Shown here: positions 26,761-36,442 of the stretch, piece by piece
Layout: each line of letters starts with the position of its first letter
How positions within the stretch are numbered: position 1 is the first letter of the stretch
Assembly: GCA_001797275.1 (NCBI GenBank)
Contig: MGOY01000014.1
Span: forward strand, 62,001-126,000
DNA length: 64,000 nucleotides
Source of the DNA: Clostridiales bacterium GWF2_38_85
Lineage (GTDB): Bacteria > Bacillota > Clostridia > Oscillospirales > CAG-382
Direction of reading: 5' to 3'
Position numbers and translations under genes: made by a program
The notes under the pieces: model-generated
Told to the model about the DNA's origin: nothing
The model's database searches: none
The model's input: only the letters and a program-made list of their open reading frames with translations

Positions 26761-28306
26761 GGTACTCACCCTCTGTATTTACATTCCAGACTGCGTTTTT
26801 GTCACTCTCCCCCTTTACTGCTTTTACAGCTTCCATTGCCGAAAGCATAGAATGGTCCATGTTATTGTATCTGTGCTGACCGTTTCTGCCTATGCAGTAG
26901 AGGTTGTCGAAGGTATCAAGATAGTCCTTCACCTTATCAAATTGTTTGTATGTACCGAAATAAGCGGGATATGCTTTTTTGACACGGATTCTGACACTGT
27001 CGCTGACATCAGAGCGGTTGATAATGTTTATTTTAACAAGCTCATCGATTGCAAAGTTGATGAAGTCTTCATCTGTCATATCCCAGAGATCGTCACCTTC
27101 GTTACAGAAGTATTCAAGACCGATCCACACCTTGTCATCAACCTTGTCAACCATGTATGGCGACCAGTTGTTGAATATCTGTATTCTGCCCAGCTTAACA
27201 TCGCGTTCCTGAACATAAATCCAGCAGTCGGGAACGATATTTCCGAGAGTTTTCATTTTTGTTTTGTTTTCAATCAGGAGTTTATCTACAAGAAGACCGA
27301 CCGTAATAAAATCACGGTAGGGAAGCTTTGATGCTATTTCTGCAACATCCTTGGGTACCGGCATGTTGATGGCGGCAACCAGGTCCTTAACAGGCATTGT
27401 GGAGAAGAAAATCTCGGCAGAGAGTGTTGCCTTAACACCGTCTTTGTTTTCAGCAACAACTCCGGTAATTTTATTGTTTTCGCATTTAACTTCGACAACC
27501 TTTGTATTTATTATAATTTTACCGCCGAGTTCCTCAACCTCACCGGCAAGGGTTTCCCAGAGTTGACCTGGGCCCTTTTTAGGATAGTAGTATTCTTCGA
27601 TAAGTGAGGTTTCGACATTTTTCGAATTGCCTTTTTTAAACGGTTTTGATATAATTGCCCAAACAGCTTTCATTAATGACAATCCCTTGACACGCTGCGC
27701 GCCCCAGTCGGCTGAAATCTTGCTTGGACTGATACCCCATACCTTTTCCGTGTAGTCTTTGAAGAACATTTTGTAAAGCGGAACGCCGAAGCGGTTTATG
27801 TAAAAATCCTCAAGTGAATTTTCCTTGAGTTTGAATATGGCTGCCCGGACATAACCGAATCCCGCCTTCATTGTGCGGGCAAATCCCATCGCTTTAATGG
27901 TTTCGGGTTTTATACTGATCGGATAATCGAAGAATTTACGAAGATAGAATATGCGGGATACTCTGCGTCTGATAAGAAATACCCTGTCTTCTTTTTCGGG
28001 ATCGGGGCCACCCTCAGCAAGCTTCTTTTCAACTCCGAGCTTTTTGTCATCATATGCAGGCTGCCCCTGCAACGGCATCAGCACCATCCAGAAATTCATG
28101 ATCTCATCACTCTTGGAAAAGAATCTGTGACCGCCTATATCCATACGGTTGTTGTTATGAACAGCGGTTCTCGAAATACCTCCGATATTATCCGATTCTT
28201 CGATTATTACCGGTATGTAGTCGGTTTCCTTGAGAAGCTTGTATGCGGCAGTCAGACCCGCAGGACCTGCGCCGATAATAACAGCGTATTTTTCGTTATT
28301 ACTCAT
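26747..28306 (-). CDS. NAD(P)/FAD-dependent oxidoreductase (UDP-galactopyranose mutase / amine-oxidase-like flavoprotein)
   Basis: A cytosolic flavoprotein of about 519 aa. The N-terminal dinucleotide motif is [17 protein letters not shown], then [12 protein letters not shown] and [14 protein letters not shown], which match the FAD-binding and substrate loops of UGM- and protoporphyrinogen-oxidase-like enzymes. The C-terminus has [22 protein letters not shown], the second FAD contact. Start 28306 follows AAAGGAA; an upstream in-frame start at 28324 overlaps that site. It lies between gtrA and a GT-C-like gene, suggesting it modifies a nucleotide sugar or lipid-linked sugar for export; the reaction is inferred. 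Confidence 0.82.
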   Translation of the reverse strand: MSNNEKYAVIIGAGPAGLTAAYKLLKETDYIPVIIEESDNIGGISRTAVHNNNRMDIGGHRFFSKSDEIMNFWMVLMPLQGQPAYDDKKLGVEKKLAEGGPDPEKEDRVFLIRRRVSRIFYLRKFFDYPISIKPETIKAMGFARTMKAGFGYVRAAIFKLKENSLEDFYINRFGVPLYKMFFKDYTEKVWGISPSKISADWGAQRVKGLSLMKAVWAIISKPFKKGNSKNVETSLIEEYYYPKKGPGQLWETLAGEVEELGGKIIINTKVVEVKCENNKITGVVAENKDGVKATLSAEIFFSTMPVKDLVAAINMPVPKDVAEIASKLPYRDFITVGLLVDKLLIENKTKMKTLGNIVPDCWIYVQERDVKLGRIQIFNNWSPYMVDKVDDKVWIGLEYFCNEGDDLWDMTDEDFINFAIDELVKINIINRSDVSDSVRIRVKKAYPAYFGTYKQFDKVKDYLDTFDNLYCIGRNGQHRYNNMDHSMLSAMEAVKAVKGESDKNAVWNVNTEGEYHEKK

Positions 28307-28339
28307 TAAAGTATTTCCTTTCAAAAATATAGAAAGCTT

Positions 28340-28807
28340 TTATTTCTTAAAAACAATAATTTTCCTTGCAAGGTAGTTCCATATTAAAACGATACCGGCT
28401 GCGATCATATTGAATAAGATATCATCTATTCCAAGCAGATTAACACCAATAAACATGAGCAGCTGCTTTAAGCCATAACCGATTATACCGATTATGGTGA
28501 AAATCCAGAAAGCACGTGCATTTTTACCTTGTTCCTGTTGTTTTTGGGTTGTGAAAACCCAAAGTATGGATAATACATAATTTATAATCAATCCAATGAT
28601 AAATCCAACCGTAATTGCAATAGCATAAGGATAATAGTATTTGTCTATGTAGGCTTGTCCTAACCATGGAACAAATATAATATCTATTAAAACCCAATAA
28701 GCTAAAAAATCAAACACAAATGCTGTTCCGCCGACAAAACAATATCTGATAAATTCCAATATCAGACTTCTGTGTTCGTTATATAGTTTTTTTATTTTTT
28801 CTGTCAT
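28340..28807 (-). CDS. GtrA family membrane protein
   Basis: A 155-aa protein with four membrane helices. It begins with the GtrA signature FIRYCFVGGTAFVFDFLAYWVLI and ends with WNYLARKIIVF. GtrA proteins help move undecaprenyl-phosphate-linked sugars across the membrane. AGGAA precedes the ATG. It is the first gene of a three-gene minus-strand operon with the flavoprotein (33 nt downstream) and the GT-C-like protein, which together outline flipping, sugar processing and transfer for envelope glycosylation. Confidence 0.9.
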   Translation of the reverse strand: MTEKIKKLYNEHRSLILEFIRYCFVGGTAFVFDFLAYWVLIDIIFVPWLGQAYIDKYYYPYAIAITVGFIIGLIINYVLSILWVFTTQKQQEQGKNARAFWIFTIIGIIGYGLKQLLMFIGVNLLGIDDILFNMIAAGIVLIWNYLARKIIVFKK

Positions 28808-28983
28808 AATTAATTCCTCATGTTTGAGTATATAATAAATAATATAAATAATACTTTTTACAAGCGTGAAATGTTACATTAAAAATTTTAAATTATTCCG
28901 ATAGTTATTATACTCCCGAAAGTCATTTATGTCAATACTGGTAAAATGTATATCACATTTGTAAAATCAAAGGAGTCTGCATT

Positions 28984-29388
28984 ATGAAGAGATACAATTA
29001 TAAATTTTTCTGGGTTCCGGGCATAATTACATTACTTGCTTCATTTATTATACTGTTTTCAGAAACAAAATGGGTGTTGCTAAAGGATATCCAAGGCAAA
29101 AATCTGCTCGCTTTTGCAATACTGTCGCTGATATTCGCAATACCTGCAGCGCTTCTCAGCCTTTTCAGGCTGAAGATAGCATTGGTGATTTATTATATTT
29201 CATTGTTTATCGGGTTCGGTTATATGCTTTCAATATTTAATGCCGATATGGCAGGCTGGGGTGATCTCGCGGGTTTAATGTCGCTTTTCTTCATCTATCT
29301 GTTCGGGTTAGGTATCAGCCTTATTGCTCAGTTTGTATGGTATGTTTTCAGAAAATACCGTAATCCTAAACCCGATTTGTTCAAATAA
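28984..29388 (+). CDS. Four-helix small membrane protein of unknown function
   Basis: A 134-residue protein with four predicted membrane helices (about 9-25, 39-60, 62-81 and 92-121) and a basic C-terminus. AAAGGAG lies 9-10 nt before the ATG. It is monocistronic, divergent from gtrA and convergent with the DUF4097 gene. No family recognised. Confidence 0.7.
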   Translation: MKRYNYKFFWVPGIITLLASFIILFSETKWVLLKDIQGKNLLAFAILSLIFAIPAALLSLFRLKIALVIYYISLFIGFGYMLSIFNADMAGWGDLAGLMSLFFIYLFGLGISLIAQFVWYVFRKYRNPKPDLFK

Positions 29389-29390
29389 AA

Positions 29391-29426
29391 AAGACAGTGC
29401 CGGTTAAGACACTGCCAATTTATTTT
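29391..29426. terminator. Bidirectional terminator
   Basis: GACAGTG pairs with CACTGCC (29393-29399 and 29410-29416, one mismatch), with T-rich flanks on both strands between convergent genes. Confidence 0.6.
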
Positions 29427-29432
29427 TTTATG

Positions 29433-30317
29433 TTAATCTACAAAGTCAATATCGATGCTGCCGTTTGAGGTTCTTACATCAAGATATATATCACCACCGC
29501 TTTGATCTTCCGGCAGATTGTTATGACCGTTTGAAGTGTGGCTTGTTATTTCGAAATCCCTACGGTCGCCAATGATTGAACCTTTGATGCTTCCGTTTGA
29601 TGTCTTAAGAATTATTTGTTCGTCTGCATTGATCTTTGTAATATAAATACTGCCATTATTTGTTTCAAGCTCGATATCTTCGGCTGCAGTCAGGTTTTTT
29701 GCATCAACTTTTCCGTTGCTTGTATCACCGATAATATTGTCTGCTGTAATATCGGTGAGGATCAGCTTGCCGTTTGAAGAATGCACATCAAGATCACCTG
29801 TGATATCAACACCGGTCGCTTCGACGGTTCCGTTTGAGCTTCTCAGTCTGACATCATCGGAGACTGCAAGTTCGGTCATAGTTATGCCGCCATTACTGGT
29901 TTTTGCATTAATACTTCCCTTAAATTCTGATGGAAGCGATACTGTTATCGTTGTAGATTCGAAGCTGAAATTGAAAACAAAGTATTCGAACCACTTCAAC
30001 TCAGATATGAATTCCATCGAAAGTGTTCCACTGTCGCTTTTTTCAATATTATAATATTCCTTTTCGCTTTCGAAATAAGTGATATAGATTTTATTGTCGG
30101 TTGATTCAATGAATTCAATCGAATTATTTGAGTCGTCAAGAATAAATGCCTTTATACTTTCAACATTGGTATCATATGTTTTTTCGGTTCTGTCAGGTCT
30201 TGTGCTGAAGTTTTCAAAGTTAAAACCCGATACAGCAAATCCGACAGCAATCAAGGCAATACCGATTCCGAAAAGTATAAGCGCAACAATTAGAGCTGTT
30301 TTCAATCCTCTTGTCAT
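29433..30317 (-). CDS. DUF4097 family membrane-anchored beta-repeat protein
   Basis: A 294-aa protein with one N-terminal membrane helix (residues 5-30) and an outer right-handed beta-repeat domain. Each turn shows the DUF4097 pattern TSNGxI or SNGxV (TSNGGITMTE, SSNGTVEATGV, SSNGKLILTDI, TSNGKVDAKNL, TNNGSIYITKI, TSNGSIKGSI). Members of this family are thought to be adhesin-like or bactofilin-like envelope proteins, often encoded with PadR and DUF1700. Its ATG overlaps the DUF1700 stop (ATGA), showing translational coupling in that operon. Confidence 0.9.
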   Translation of the reverse strand: MTRGLKTALIVALILFGIGIALIAVGFAVSGFNFENFSTRPDRTEKTYDTNVESIKAFILDDSNNSIEFIESTDNKIYITYFESEKEYYNIEKSDSGTLSMEFISELKWFEYFVFNFSFESTTITVSLPSEFKGSINAKTSNGGITMTELAVSDDVRLRSSNGTVEATGVDITGDLDVHSSNGKLILTDITADNIIGDTSNGKVDAKNLTAAEDIELETNNGSIYITKINADEQIILKTSNGSIKGSIIGDRRDFEITSHTSNGHNNLPEDQSGGDIYLDVRTSNGSIDIDFVD

Positions 30318-30907
30318 ACCTTTTTCTCCTTTTTAATAAATATTGATTTGATTTGTCTGCCGATCCATGCTGTCAGCTTACACATCGCTTTTGTTACGGT
30401 CATAGCAGGGAATACAGCAAAAATCGAAAGTGCTATGCAGATAAGTCCGCCCCCGAGTGCCACCAGTCCTGTTGTTGGGCTTAGCGTGAACGCATAGATA
30501 CTTGCCACAGTCGATGCTATACCACCAACCCCGAGTCCGAAGACAACTGCGTAGCAGGCAATGATTACACCCAGGATTGCCATGTAAATACCGAATAGAA
30601 TACCGAGCGAAGCCATCAGCAGCGGAAACCAGATCGGAAATCCGAATACAATTATCAAAACGGTAATAACAGTCTGGTCAATATTAAACCTTGATTTGAT
30701 AAGTACCGGCAGCGGCATCTCATACATAATTTTTTCTGCAATTTTGGTAACATCCTCAAGACCGGCGACAGCTTCTTCTTCTGTCATGCCATCCTCGATT
30801 TTATCATCAAGTATCTCGCTGTAATAATTGATGAATTTGTCGATCTCGTATTGTGGCAGAGTTGATATTTTATTTTTTAATGCATTAAGAAATTCTGTTT
30901 TGTTCAC
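30314..30907 (-). CDS. DUF1700 family membrane protein
   Basis: A 197-aa protein. The N-terminal DUF1700 helical domain is FLNALKNKISTLPQYEIDKFINYYSEILDDKIEDGMTEEEAVAGL, followed by four membrane helices. A GTG start at 30907 is chosen because GGAGG lies 8 nt upstream; an in-frame ATG at 30940 would precede this site and overlap padR deeply. It is the middle gene of the padR-DUF1700-DUF4097 operon. In homologous operons the DUF1700 protein is considered a membrane partner of the beta-repeat protein; its function is not established. Confidence 0.88.
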   Translation of the reverse strand: MNKTEFLNALKNKISTLPQYEIDKFINYYSEILDDKIEDGMTEEEAVAGLEDVTKIAEKIMYEMPLPVLIKSRFNIDQTVITVLIIVFGFPIWFPLLMASLGILFGIYMAILGVIIACYAVVFGLGVGGIASTVASIYAFTLSPTTGLVALGGGLICIALSIFAVFPAMTVTKAMCKLTAWIGRQIKSIFIKKEKKV

Positions 30908-31217
30908 TGCATTGACCTCCTTTAATAAAGTTGTAGACATCCATAACGCTTTTCCATTCCTCGATGAATTCTATTATTTTTTTCTCACCCAGCGGAGTGA
31001 TTTTGTAGTATTTACGGAGCCGTCCGTTATGCTCAACCGAATAGACCGAAAGATGATTGCTGGTTTCAAGTCTTTTTAATATCGGATACAGCGTTGATTC
31101 CGAAATTTCTATGCAGGACGATACATCCTTGATGATCTGGTAGCCGTAGGAATCGCTATTCTTCAACACTGAAAGAACACAGACCTCAAGCAATCCCCGT
31201 TTCAATTGCACATCCAT
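30885..31217 (-). CDS. PadR family transcriptional regulator
   Basis: A 110-aa winged-helix repressor: LKRGLLEVCVLSVLKNSDSYGYQIIKDVSS, then the recognition helix ESTLYPILKRLETSNHLSVYSVEHNGRLRKYYKITPLGEKKI, the classic PadR text. The start at 31217 has AAGGAGG 8 nt upstream. It overlaps the DUF1700 gene by about 23 nt. It probably represses its own operon through the palindrome embedded in its promoter; the inducing signal (envelope stress in some relatives) is unknown. Confidence 0.93.
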   Translation of the reverse strand: MDVQLKRGLLEVCVLSVLKNSDSYGYQIIKDVSSCIEISESTLYPILKRLETSNHLSVYSVEHNGRLRKYYKITPLGEKKIIEFIEEWKSVMDVYNFIKGGQCSEQNRIS

Positions 31218-31242
31218 TTTGTATGCCTCCTTTTGTGTTATA

Positions 31243-31271
31243 TTATACACCGCATAGTATAATGTGTCAAG
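31243..31271 (-). promoter_or_regulatory. Consensus promoter of the padR operon with embedded palindrome
   Basis: On the minus strand TTGACA (31271-31266), exactly 17 nt, TATAAT (31248-31243). An inverted repeat ATTATAC (31243-31249) / GTATAAT (31258-31264) fills the spacer and overlaps the -10, a good candidate PadR operator. Confidence 0.8.
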
Positions 31272-31326
31272 GGGTATTATTATATAATATTATACAAAGT
31301 TTAAGTTATCTTTTCGGCAAAAACAA

Positions 31327-31362
31327 CCAAAAGCGTCAGGGAAAATATCCTGACGCTTTTGG
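31327..31362 (-). terminator. Terminator after the GLUG-like protein gene
   Basis: A 14-bp stem CCAAAAGCGTCAGG/CCTGACGCTTTTGG with TTGTTTTTG downstream on the minus strand. Confidence 0.85.
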
Positions 31363-31383
31363 CAAAAATTATTGAGGTATGGG

Positions 31384-32862
31384 TTAATCGAATATTCTAA
31401 GCCTGGGTTTTCCGTCAACAATCTTCCATATCTTCTCGAAGTCGAAGCCCTCAAAGCTGTCCTCGGTGTAGATGGTATCATCGTCAAGAGTGTAGCAGTA
31501 TTTGACACCAACAATAGTACCTTTGCCAAATGCTTTAATTTCATCAACAGTGTATTCATCTAAAAGAAACTTTGTAAGTATCTTTTCAAGTCTTATAATT
31601 TCTGCAGGAATTGCCCGTGGATCAAGAAGATAAGATTCAGAATCAATTTCTAATGTGTATAAATTATATTTAGTTGCTGTATATACAGATAAATCTGTTG
31701 AAGGGGTAACATAAACATAATATGCTTGAAATTTATCAGCATCATATTGACTTTCTGCTCTAATTTTATTTATAATCATCTCAAAATTATCTTTACTAAT
31801 CAAAACGGGAATAAAATAATCTTTTTTATTATTTATATCTTTTATAATAACGTTTTCTTCAGCATCTATATTTATTTTGCTTGCATCAATTGAAGTTAAC
31901 ATTGCTGCACTATTTGAACACATACCTGAAACATATAAGGTAGATTGTTCGTCAACAACATGATTATCACTTATTATATTAATTGCAACATCAGAATAGC
32001 AACTATCGATTAAATGAGCATTGCCGCATATCCCACCTATTTGTGCGGTATAGCTAGTTACTGATTTAAATGTGCCAACATTGACATTTGAAAGATGCAC
32101 ATTTATTTCAGAATCTTCAATGAAACATCCTGCAAAATAACTTCCCCTTCCAGCGATAAGTCCAATAGAATAATAGCTGAATGGATTTTCGGTTTTATAA
32201 TAATTGCTAAGCTTAATATCCAAAGTTGCTCCGGATATTCCGAGATTCATTATCAGACCTTTATATAAATCAAATTCATCTGCGGTTGATTCTTCTAAGT
32301 TTACCGATTGAGTATAATTAATAGTATAACCAAACAACCCTATATAATTACTTTCTGTATTATATCGCAAATTATAAATAATGTAACCATTACCATTTAA
32401 TATGCCAGTGAATATATTTGTATCTTTCGTATAGTTTATTTGAGTAATACCTCCCCCGATCGGTTTCCAGCCGCCTTCTAACCTGCCACCTTCCTCAAAG
32501 TCGCTGTCCTCGAAGTATAAGTCGTTCATCAGAATATAGTTGCCTTTGAGATTGTTTCTGATATTGTCGAGATCCTCAACAGTGTATATAGGTGTGAATC
32601 CTTCGGGTATTTCATCGGTTTTCTCTCCGCCTAAGAACCAGAGGTTGATAGTGTTGCGGAATTCTGGTGAAACTGCATATGCGGTGAAGCAGCCGGTTAA
32701 CATAATGCATAATATCAAAGTCGCGGTTATAAGTCCTCTGATTCGGCGTTTGAATGATAATGTTTTTTTATTTTCTGTTGCTTTTATTATGTCCGAGTAC
32801 AATGACTCCTTGTCAAAATCGAAATTAACCGAGGCTTTTTTCAAGTCGTTGTGGTTCAGCAT
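31384..32862 (-). CDS. Membrane-anchored GLUG-like repeat protein, partner of the ECF sigma factor
   Basis: A 492-aa protein with three parts. A short cytoplasmic N-terminus (residues 1-43) looks like the sigma-binding part of an anti-sigma factor (LKKASVNFDFDKESLYSDIIKATENKK). One membrane helix follows (LITATLILCIMLTGCFTAYAV). The outer region has GLUG-motif-like beta turns (GNYILMNDLYFE, GILNGNGYIIYNLRYN, NYIGLFGY, IGGICGNA). The ATG at 32862 (SD GGGAG) overlaps the sigma gene by 38 nt. Together they suggest a cell-surface signalling pair; the ligand and the anti-sigma activity are inferred. Confidence 0.7.
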   Translation of the reverse strand: MLNHNDLKKASVNFDFDKESLYSDIIKATENKKTLSFKRRIRGLITATLILCIMLTGCFTAYAVSPEFRNTINLWFLGGEKTDEIPEGFTPIYTVEDLDNIRNNLKGNYILMNDLYFEDSDFEEGGRLEGGWKPIGGGITQINYTKDTNIFTGILNGNGYIIYNLRYNTESNYIGLFGYTINYTQSVNLEESTADEFDLYKGLIMNLGISGATLDIKLSNYYKTENPFSYYSIGLIAGRGSYFAGCFIEDSEINVHLSNVNVGTFKSVTSYTAQIGGICGNAHLIDSCYSDVAINIISDNHVVDEQSTLYVSGMCSNSAAMLTSIDASKINIDAEENVIIKDINNKKDYFIPVLISKDNFEMIINKIRAESQYDADKFQAYYVYVTPSTDLSVYTATKYNLYTLEIDSESYLLDPRAIPAEIIRLEKILTKFLLDEYTVDEIKAFGKGTIVGVKYCYTLDDDTIYTEDSFEGFDFEKIWKIVDGKPRLRIFD

Positions 32863-33403
32863 TGTCTTTACTCCCTTCATTGAATTTAATTCTTAACTCA
32901 TCAAGAGTGCGGTAGATTCTGTTTGAAACTGCACAAAGCGGCAATTCAAGCCGGTCAGCGGTTTCCTGCAGCGACAAGTCAAACGAATACCGCAGTACAA
33001 AAATGCGGTAGGTCAGGCTGTCCTTGCCTTTGATGTATTTCCAGATATCGCTCAGCAGCAGCTCATCGAGTGTGCTGTCCTCAAAGCTGTCGCCGGCAAG
33101 CTCCTCAAGTACATCCTGAGGTTTTTCCTCGTCGTCGATTGAAACTGTTATAGCTTGCTTGTTCAGATAGCCATAGTGCCTACCCAGCTCATGCTTTGCC
33201 GTAGTTTTCAGGTACTGTACAGCGTTTTCGAACGGAATCGCACCTTTATTAAGCAGACGCTTGTAAAATGAAGTATATGTTATCTGTAGCAGATCCTTAG
33301 CATCATCAACATTCTTGATCCGTGCGATTACGTAGGTACTGAGCTCCTTATATGACTTGTCATATATCTCGCCAAAATATTTGTCTGCAATTTGCTTATC
33401 CAT
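32825..33403 (-). CDS. ECF-type RNA polymerase sigma factor
   Basis: A 192-residue sigma-70 family factor. The sigma-2 region is around VIARIKNVDDAKDLLQITYTSFYKRLL, which contains the core-binding DAxDLLQ text. The sigma-4 helix-turn-helix is FVLRYSFDLSLQETADRLELPLCAVSNRIYRTLDELRIKF. The long acidic linker (SIDDEEKPQDVLEELAGDSFEDST) is unusual but not exceptional. It is cotranscribed and overlapping with a membrane-anchored probable anti-sigma/sensor. A 9-bp hairpin TTCCACACC/GGTGTGGAA (33473-33498) lies in its leader. Confidence 0.85.
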   Translation of the reverse strand: MDKQIADKYFGEIYDKSYKELSTYVIARIKNVDDAKDLLQITYTSFYKRLLNKGAIPFENAVQYLKTTAKHELGRHYGYLNKQAITVSIDDEEKPQDVLEELAGDSFEDSTLDELLLSDIWKYIKGKDSLTYRIFVLRYSFDLSLQETADRLELPLCAVSNRIYRTLDELRIKFNEGSKDNAEPQRLEKSLG

Positions 33404-34016
33404 GCCGGTATCGCTCCTCTCTGATTACTATAAGGAGTAAAGTTAAAATTTTTAATCAAAGAAAATAAAATTTTCCACACCAGTTTTGGGGTGTGGAAGC
33501 ATTACAAAAGTAATATGATTTTTAATTATTTCCTTCTATATATTTTAACACTTGAGATTGTCCCGAAAATGTGTTATGATGAATCATTACATGGCATCCT
33601 TTCTTTGCGAATCTTGATGTTATAAATTCAATCGGCTTGTTAACAACAGTATACAACTGATAGCATAATATGTCAAGATATTATTATCAACCAATGTAAA
33701 CTATAATATAACAAAGCTTTAGTTTAATATATATAATAATTTTTAACTTTGATGTATCAAAATTCTACATTGCAAGCATCATAAATATCAACTGGTATAT
33801 TGCAATTTCGAGTAAAAAATACTAAAATAACAAATGAATTAATATTTATTAATTCGAAAAAATCCAAAAAGTATAGGCTTTTTTCGACTTGCTGAGGTAA
33901 TTCATTTATTACTTTAATATAGTGTAGAATAAAAACATAAGAATTACATCAGAATTCAATCTGTCATCAGATTCTGATGCTTTTCATCCTTATGATGACG
34001 GAGATAGGAGCTTGTT
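33404..34016. other. Divergent intergenic region between the sigma factor and pflB
   Basis: No gene recognised. It contains the leader hairpin of the sigma gene (33473-33498), AT-rich sequence from 33530 to 33810, and repeat copy A5 (33819-33921). A direct repeat of ATTCTGATG-like text (TCAGAATTC / TCATCAGATTCTGATG around 33950-33980) precedes pflB. Confidence 0.5.
33819..33921. repeat. Family A inverted-repeat element, copy A5
   Basis: About 103 bp; left ACTAAAATAACAAATGAATT, right AATTCATTTATTACTTTAATATA, inner AAAAAATCCAAAAAGTATAGGCTTTTTTCG. It lies about 100 nt upstream of pflB. Confidence 0.8.
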
Positions 34017-36233
34017 ATGGAATTCACAAGTGGCAACTGGCAAAAACATATTAATGTCAGAGATTTTATTATAAGAAATTATACTCCGTATAACGGAAAT
34101 GAAAGCTTCCTTGCAGCTCCGACCGAGAAAACTCTGAAGCTCTGGGAAAAAGTCAAAGAGCTGATGACAGAAGAACGAAATAGCGGCGGAGTACTTGATA
34201 TAGATGATAAGACAATTTCAACAATCACTGCTCATGCACCAGGATTTATTGATAAGGAGCTTGAGGATATTGTCGGTCTTCAGACTGATGAGCCTTTAAA
34301 AAGAGCAATAATGCCATATGGCGGTATTCGTACTGTCAGATCCTCGCTTGCGGCATATAATCGTGAGCTTAGCTCGGAACTCGAACGCATTTTCCGGCAT
34401 AGGAAAACTCACAATGACGGTGTTTTTGACGCATACACCGAAGATATGAAAAAGGCTCGCAGAAGCGGTATCATAACCGGTCTGCCCGATTCATATGGAA
34501 GAGGCAGAATTATCGGAGACTATCGTAGAATTGCACTTTATGGTGTTGATTATTTACTAAAAGAAAAAAAAGAAGCAAAAGAAAGATTTGTATTTGATAT
34601 AATAAACGAAGAAATAATCGGTCAGCGTGAAGAAATTTCCGAACAAATCCGCGCACTCGACGAGTTAAAAGTTATGGCTGTAAATTATGGTTATGATATA
34701 TCAGAACCGGCAACCGATACCAAAGAAGCTGTACAGTGGCTGTATTTCGGTTATCTTGCAGCGATAAAGGAGCAAAACGGCGCAGCAATGTCACTCGGCA
34801 GAGTTTCAACCTTCCTTGATATTTTTGCTGAATGCGATCTGCAATCCGGCAAATACACCGAAGCTGAGATACAGGAGATAGTTGACCACTTCGTAATGAA
34901 GCTGCGTATGGTACGTTTCCTTCGCACTCCGACATATGATGAGCTTTTTTCGGGCGACCCAACCTGGGTTACTGAAGCGCTTGGCGGTATGGGTATTGAC
35001 GGCAGACATATGGTCACAAAGATGACCTACCGCTTTATGCACACGCTTGTTAACCTCGGCTCAGCTCCTGAGCCTAATATGACGGTGCTTTGGAGTGTCA
35101 AACTGCCCGAAAGTTATAAGAAATACTGTGCAAAGCTGTCAATAGAAACTTCATCGATACAGTATGAAAATGATGACCTGATGCGTGTCGAATATGGTGA
35201 CGATTATGGTATAGCCTGTTGCGTGTCGCCGATGAAAATCGGTAAACAGATGCAGTTCTTCGGTGCAAGAGCAAACCTTGCAAAAGCTCTGCTTTATGCA
35301 CTCAATGGCGGCAAGGATGAGAAGAGCGGGGAACAGGTCGGTCCCGAAATGGCAAGGATTGTTTCTGATGAGACACTCGATTATGATGAGGTCTGGAGAA
35401 AATACGACCAGATTTGCAACTGGCTGTCCAGACTCTATATAAACACACTTAATATAATCCATTATATGCACGACAAGTATAGCTATGAACGCATCCAGAT
35501 GGCGTTCCATGATGAATCAATTTTCCGTACATCAGCTTGCGGTCTTGCAGGCTTTTCGGTTGTTGTCGATTCACTCAGTGCAATAAAATACGCAAAGGTT
35601 CATCCTGTCAGAAACGAAGCGGGATTGACGACAGACTTCGTAATTGAGGGTGAATATCCGATGTTCGGCAACAACGATCCCCGTTCAAATGAAATCGCAA
35701 GAATGGTAGTCGAGCATTTCATGAAAAAGCTGTACAAACACCGCACATACCGTCAGTCCAAACCAACAATGTCAATCCTTACAATAACATCAAATGTTGT
35801 TTATGGCAAGAAGACAGGCGCAACCCCTGATGGACGCAAGGCAGGCGAACCGTTCGCCCCCGGTGCAAATCCTATGCATGGCAGGGATTCCAACGGCTGT
35901 GTAGCTTCAATGATGTCGGTCGCATCGCTTCCGTTTGAGTTTTCGCAGGACGGTATCTCCTATACCTTCTCGATAGTTCCGGGTGCACTCGGCAAAAATC
36001 AGGTGCAGAGAGCCGATAACCTGGTATCTCTGATGGACGGTTATTTTACCGAAGGCGGTCATCATATAAATGTCAATGTTATCAACCGTGAGGTGCTTAT
36101 GGATGCAATGGATCACCCCGAACTTTATCCTCAGCTTACGATCCGTGTATCCGGTTATGCAGTGAATTTTATCAAGCTGACAAGAGAACAGCAGCTTGAT
36201 GTTATAAACAGAACTTTCCATACCAGGTTCTAA
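34017..36233 (+). CDS. pflB: Pyruvate formate-lyase (formate C-acetyltransferase)
   Basis: A glycyl-radical enzyme splitting pyruvate with CoA to acetyl-CoA and formate; 738 aa, normal length. The catalytic Cys pair is in [20 protein letters not shown] (about residues 400-403). The glycyl-radical site near the C-terminus is [26 protein letters not shown]. These motifs separate PFL from diol dehydratase and choline lyase relatives. AGGAG lies before the ATG. The activase pflA follows after 209 nt with a structured spacer between; a flavodiiron protein comes third, fitting protection of the oxygen-labile radical enzyme (inferred). Confidence 0.96.
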   Translation: MEFTSGNWQKHINVRDFIIRNYTPYNGNESFLAAPTEKTLKLWEKVKELMTEERNSGGVLDIDDKTISTITAHAPGFIDKELEDIVGLQTDEPLKRAIMPYGGIRTVRSSLAAYNRELSSELERIFRHRKTHNDGVFDAYTEDMKKARRSGIITGLPDSYGRGRIIGDYRRIALYGVDYLLKEKKEAKERFVFDIINEEIIGQREEISEQIRALDELKVMAVNYGYDISEPATDTKEAVQWLYFGYLAAIKEQNGAAMSLGRVSTFLDIFAECDLQSGKYTEAEIQEIVDHFVMKLRMVRFLRTPTYDELFSGDPTWVTEALGGMGIDGRHMVTKMTYRFMHTLVNLGSAPEPNMTVLWSVKLPESYKKYCAKLSIETSSIQYENDDLMRVEYGDDYGIACCVSPMKIGKQMQFFGARANLAKALLYALNGGKDEKSGEQVGPEMARIVSDETLDYDEVWRKYDQICNWLSRLYINTLNIIHYMHDKYSYERIQMAFHDESIFRTSACGLAGFSVVVDSLSAIKYAKVHPVRNEAGLTTDFVIEGEYPMFGNNDPRSNEIARMVVEHFMKKLYKHRTYRQSKPTMSILTITSNVVYGKKTGATPDGRKAGEPFAPGANPMHGRDSNGCVASMMSVASLPFEFSQDGISYTFSIVPGALGKNQVQRADNLVSLMDGYFTEGGHHINVNVINREVLMDAMDHPELYPQLTIRVSGYAVNFIKLTREQQLDVINRTFHTRF

Positions 36234-36318
36234 TCTGAAAATGAATTTTCAGATAAAGAATTTTGTGCCTTTGACTATACAGTAAAAGTCAATCTTGCTT
36301 CGCAAGAATGGCACAAAA
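36233..36318 (+). ncRNA. Structured pflB-pflA intergenic element (three-way junction)
   Basis: A 10-bp AT-rich palindrome ATCTGAAAAT/ATTTTCAGAT (36233-36242 with 36245-36254) is followed by a 9-bp outer stem TTTTGTGCC/GGCACAAAA (36261-36269 with 36310-36318). That stem encloses two hairpins: TTGACT/AGTCAA (36271-36276 with 36287-36292) and TCTTGC/GCAAGA (36293-36298 with 36302-36307). The architecture and the GTGCCTTT segment recall the hydB-hydA spacer. It is not a terminator, since pflA must be expressed; a processing or stability role is inferred. Confidence 0.55.
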
Positions 36319-36442
36319 CTCCGTGCAACTTATAAGAAATGACTAAAATTCGGAAAGAAAATTTTCAGAAATCGCATCTGAAAAAGAGATAACTGTAAAT
36401 CTGAAAGTAAACTTTAAGATAACGGAGAAAGGAAATATTTGC

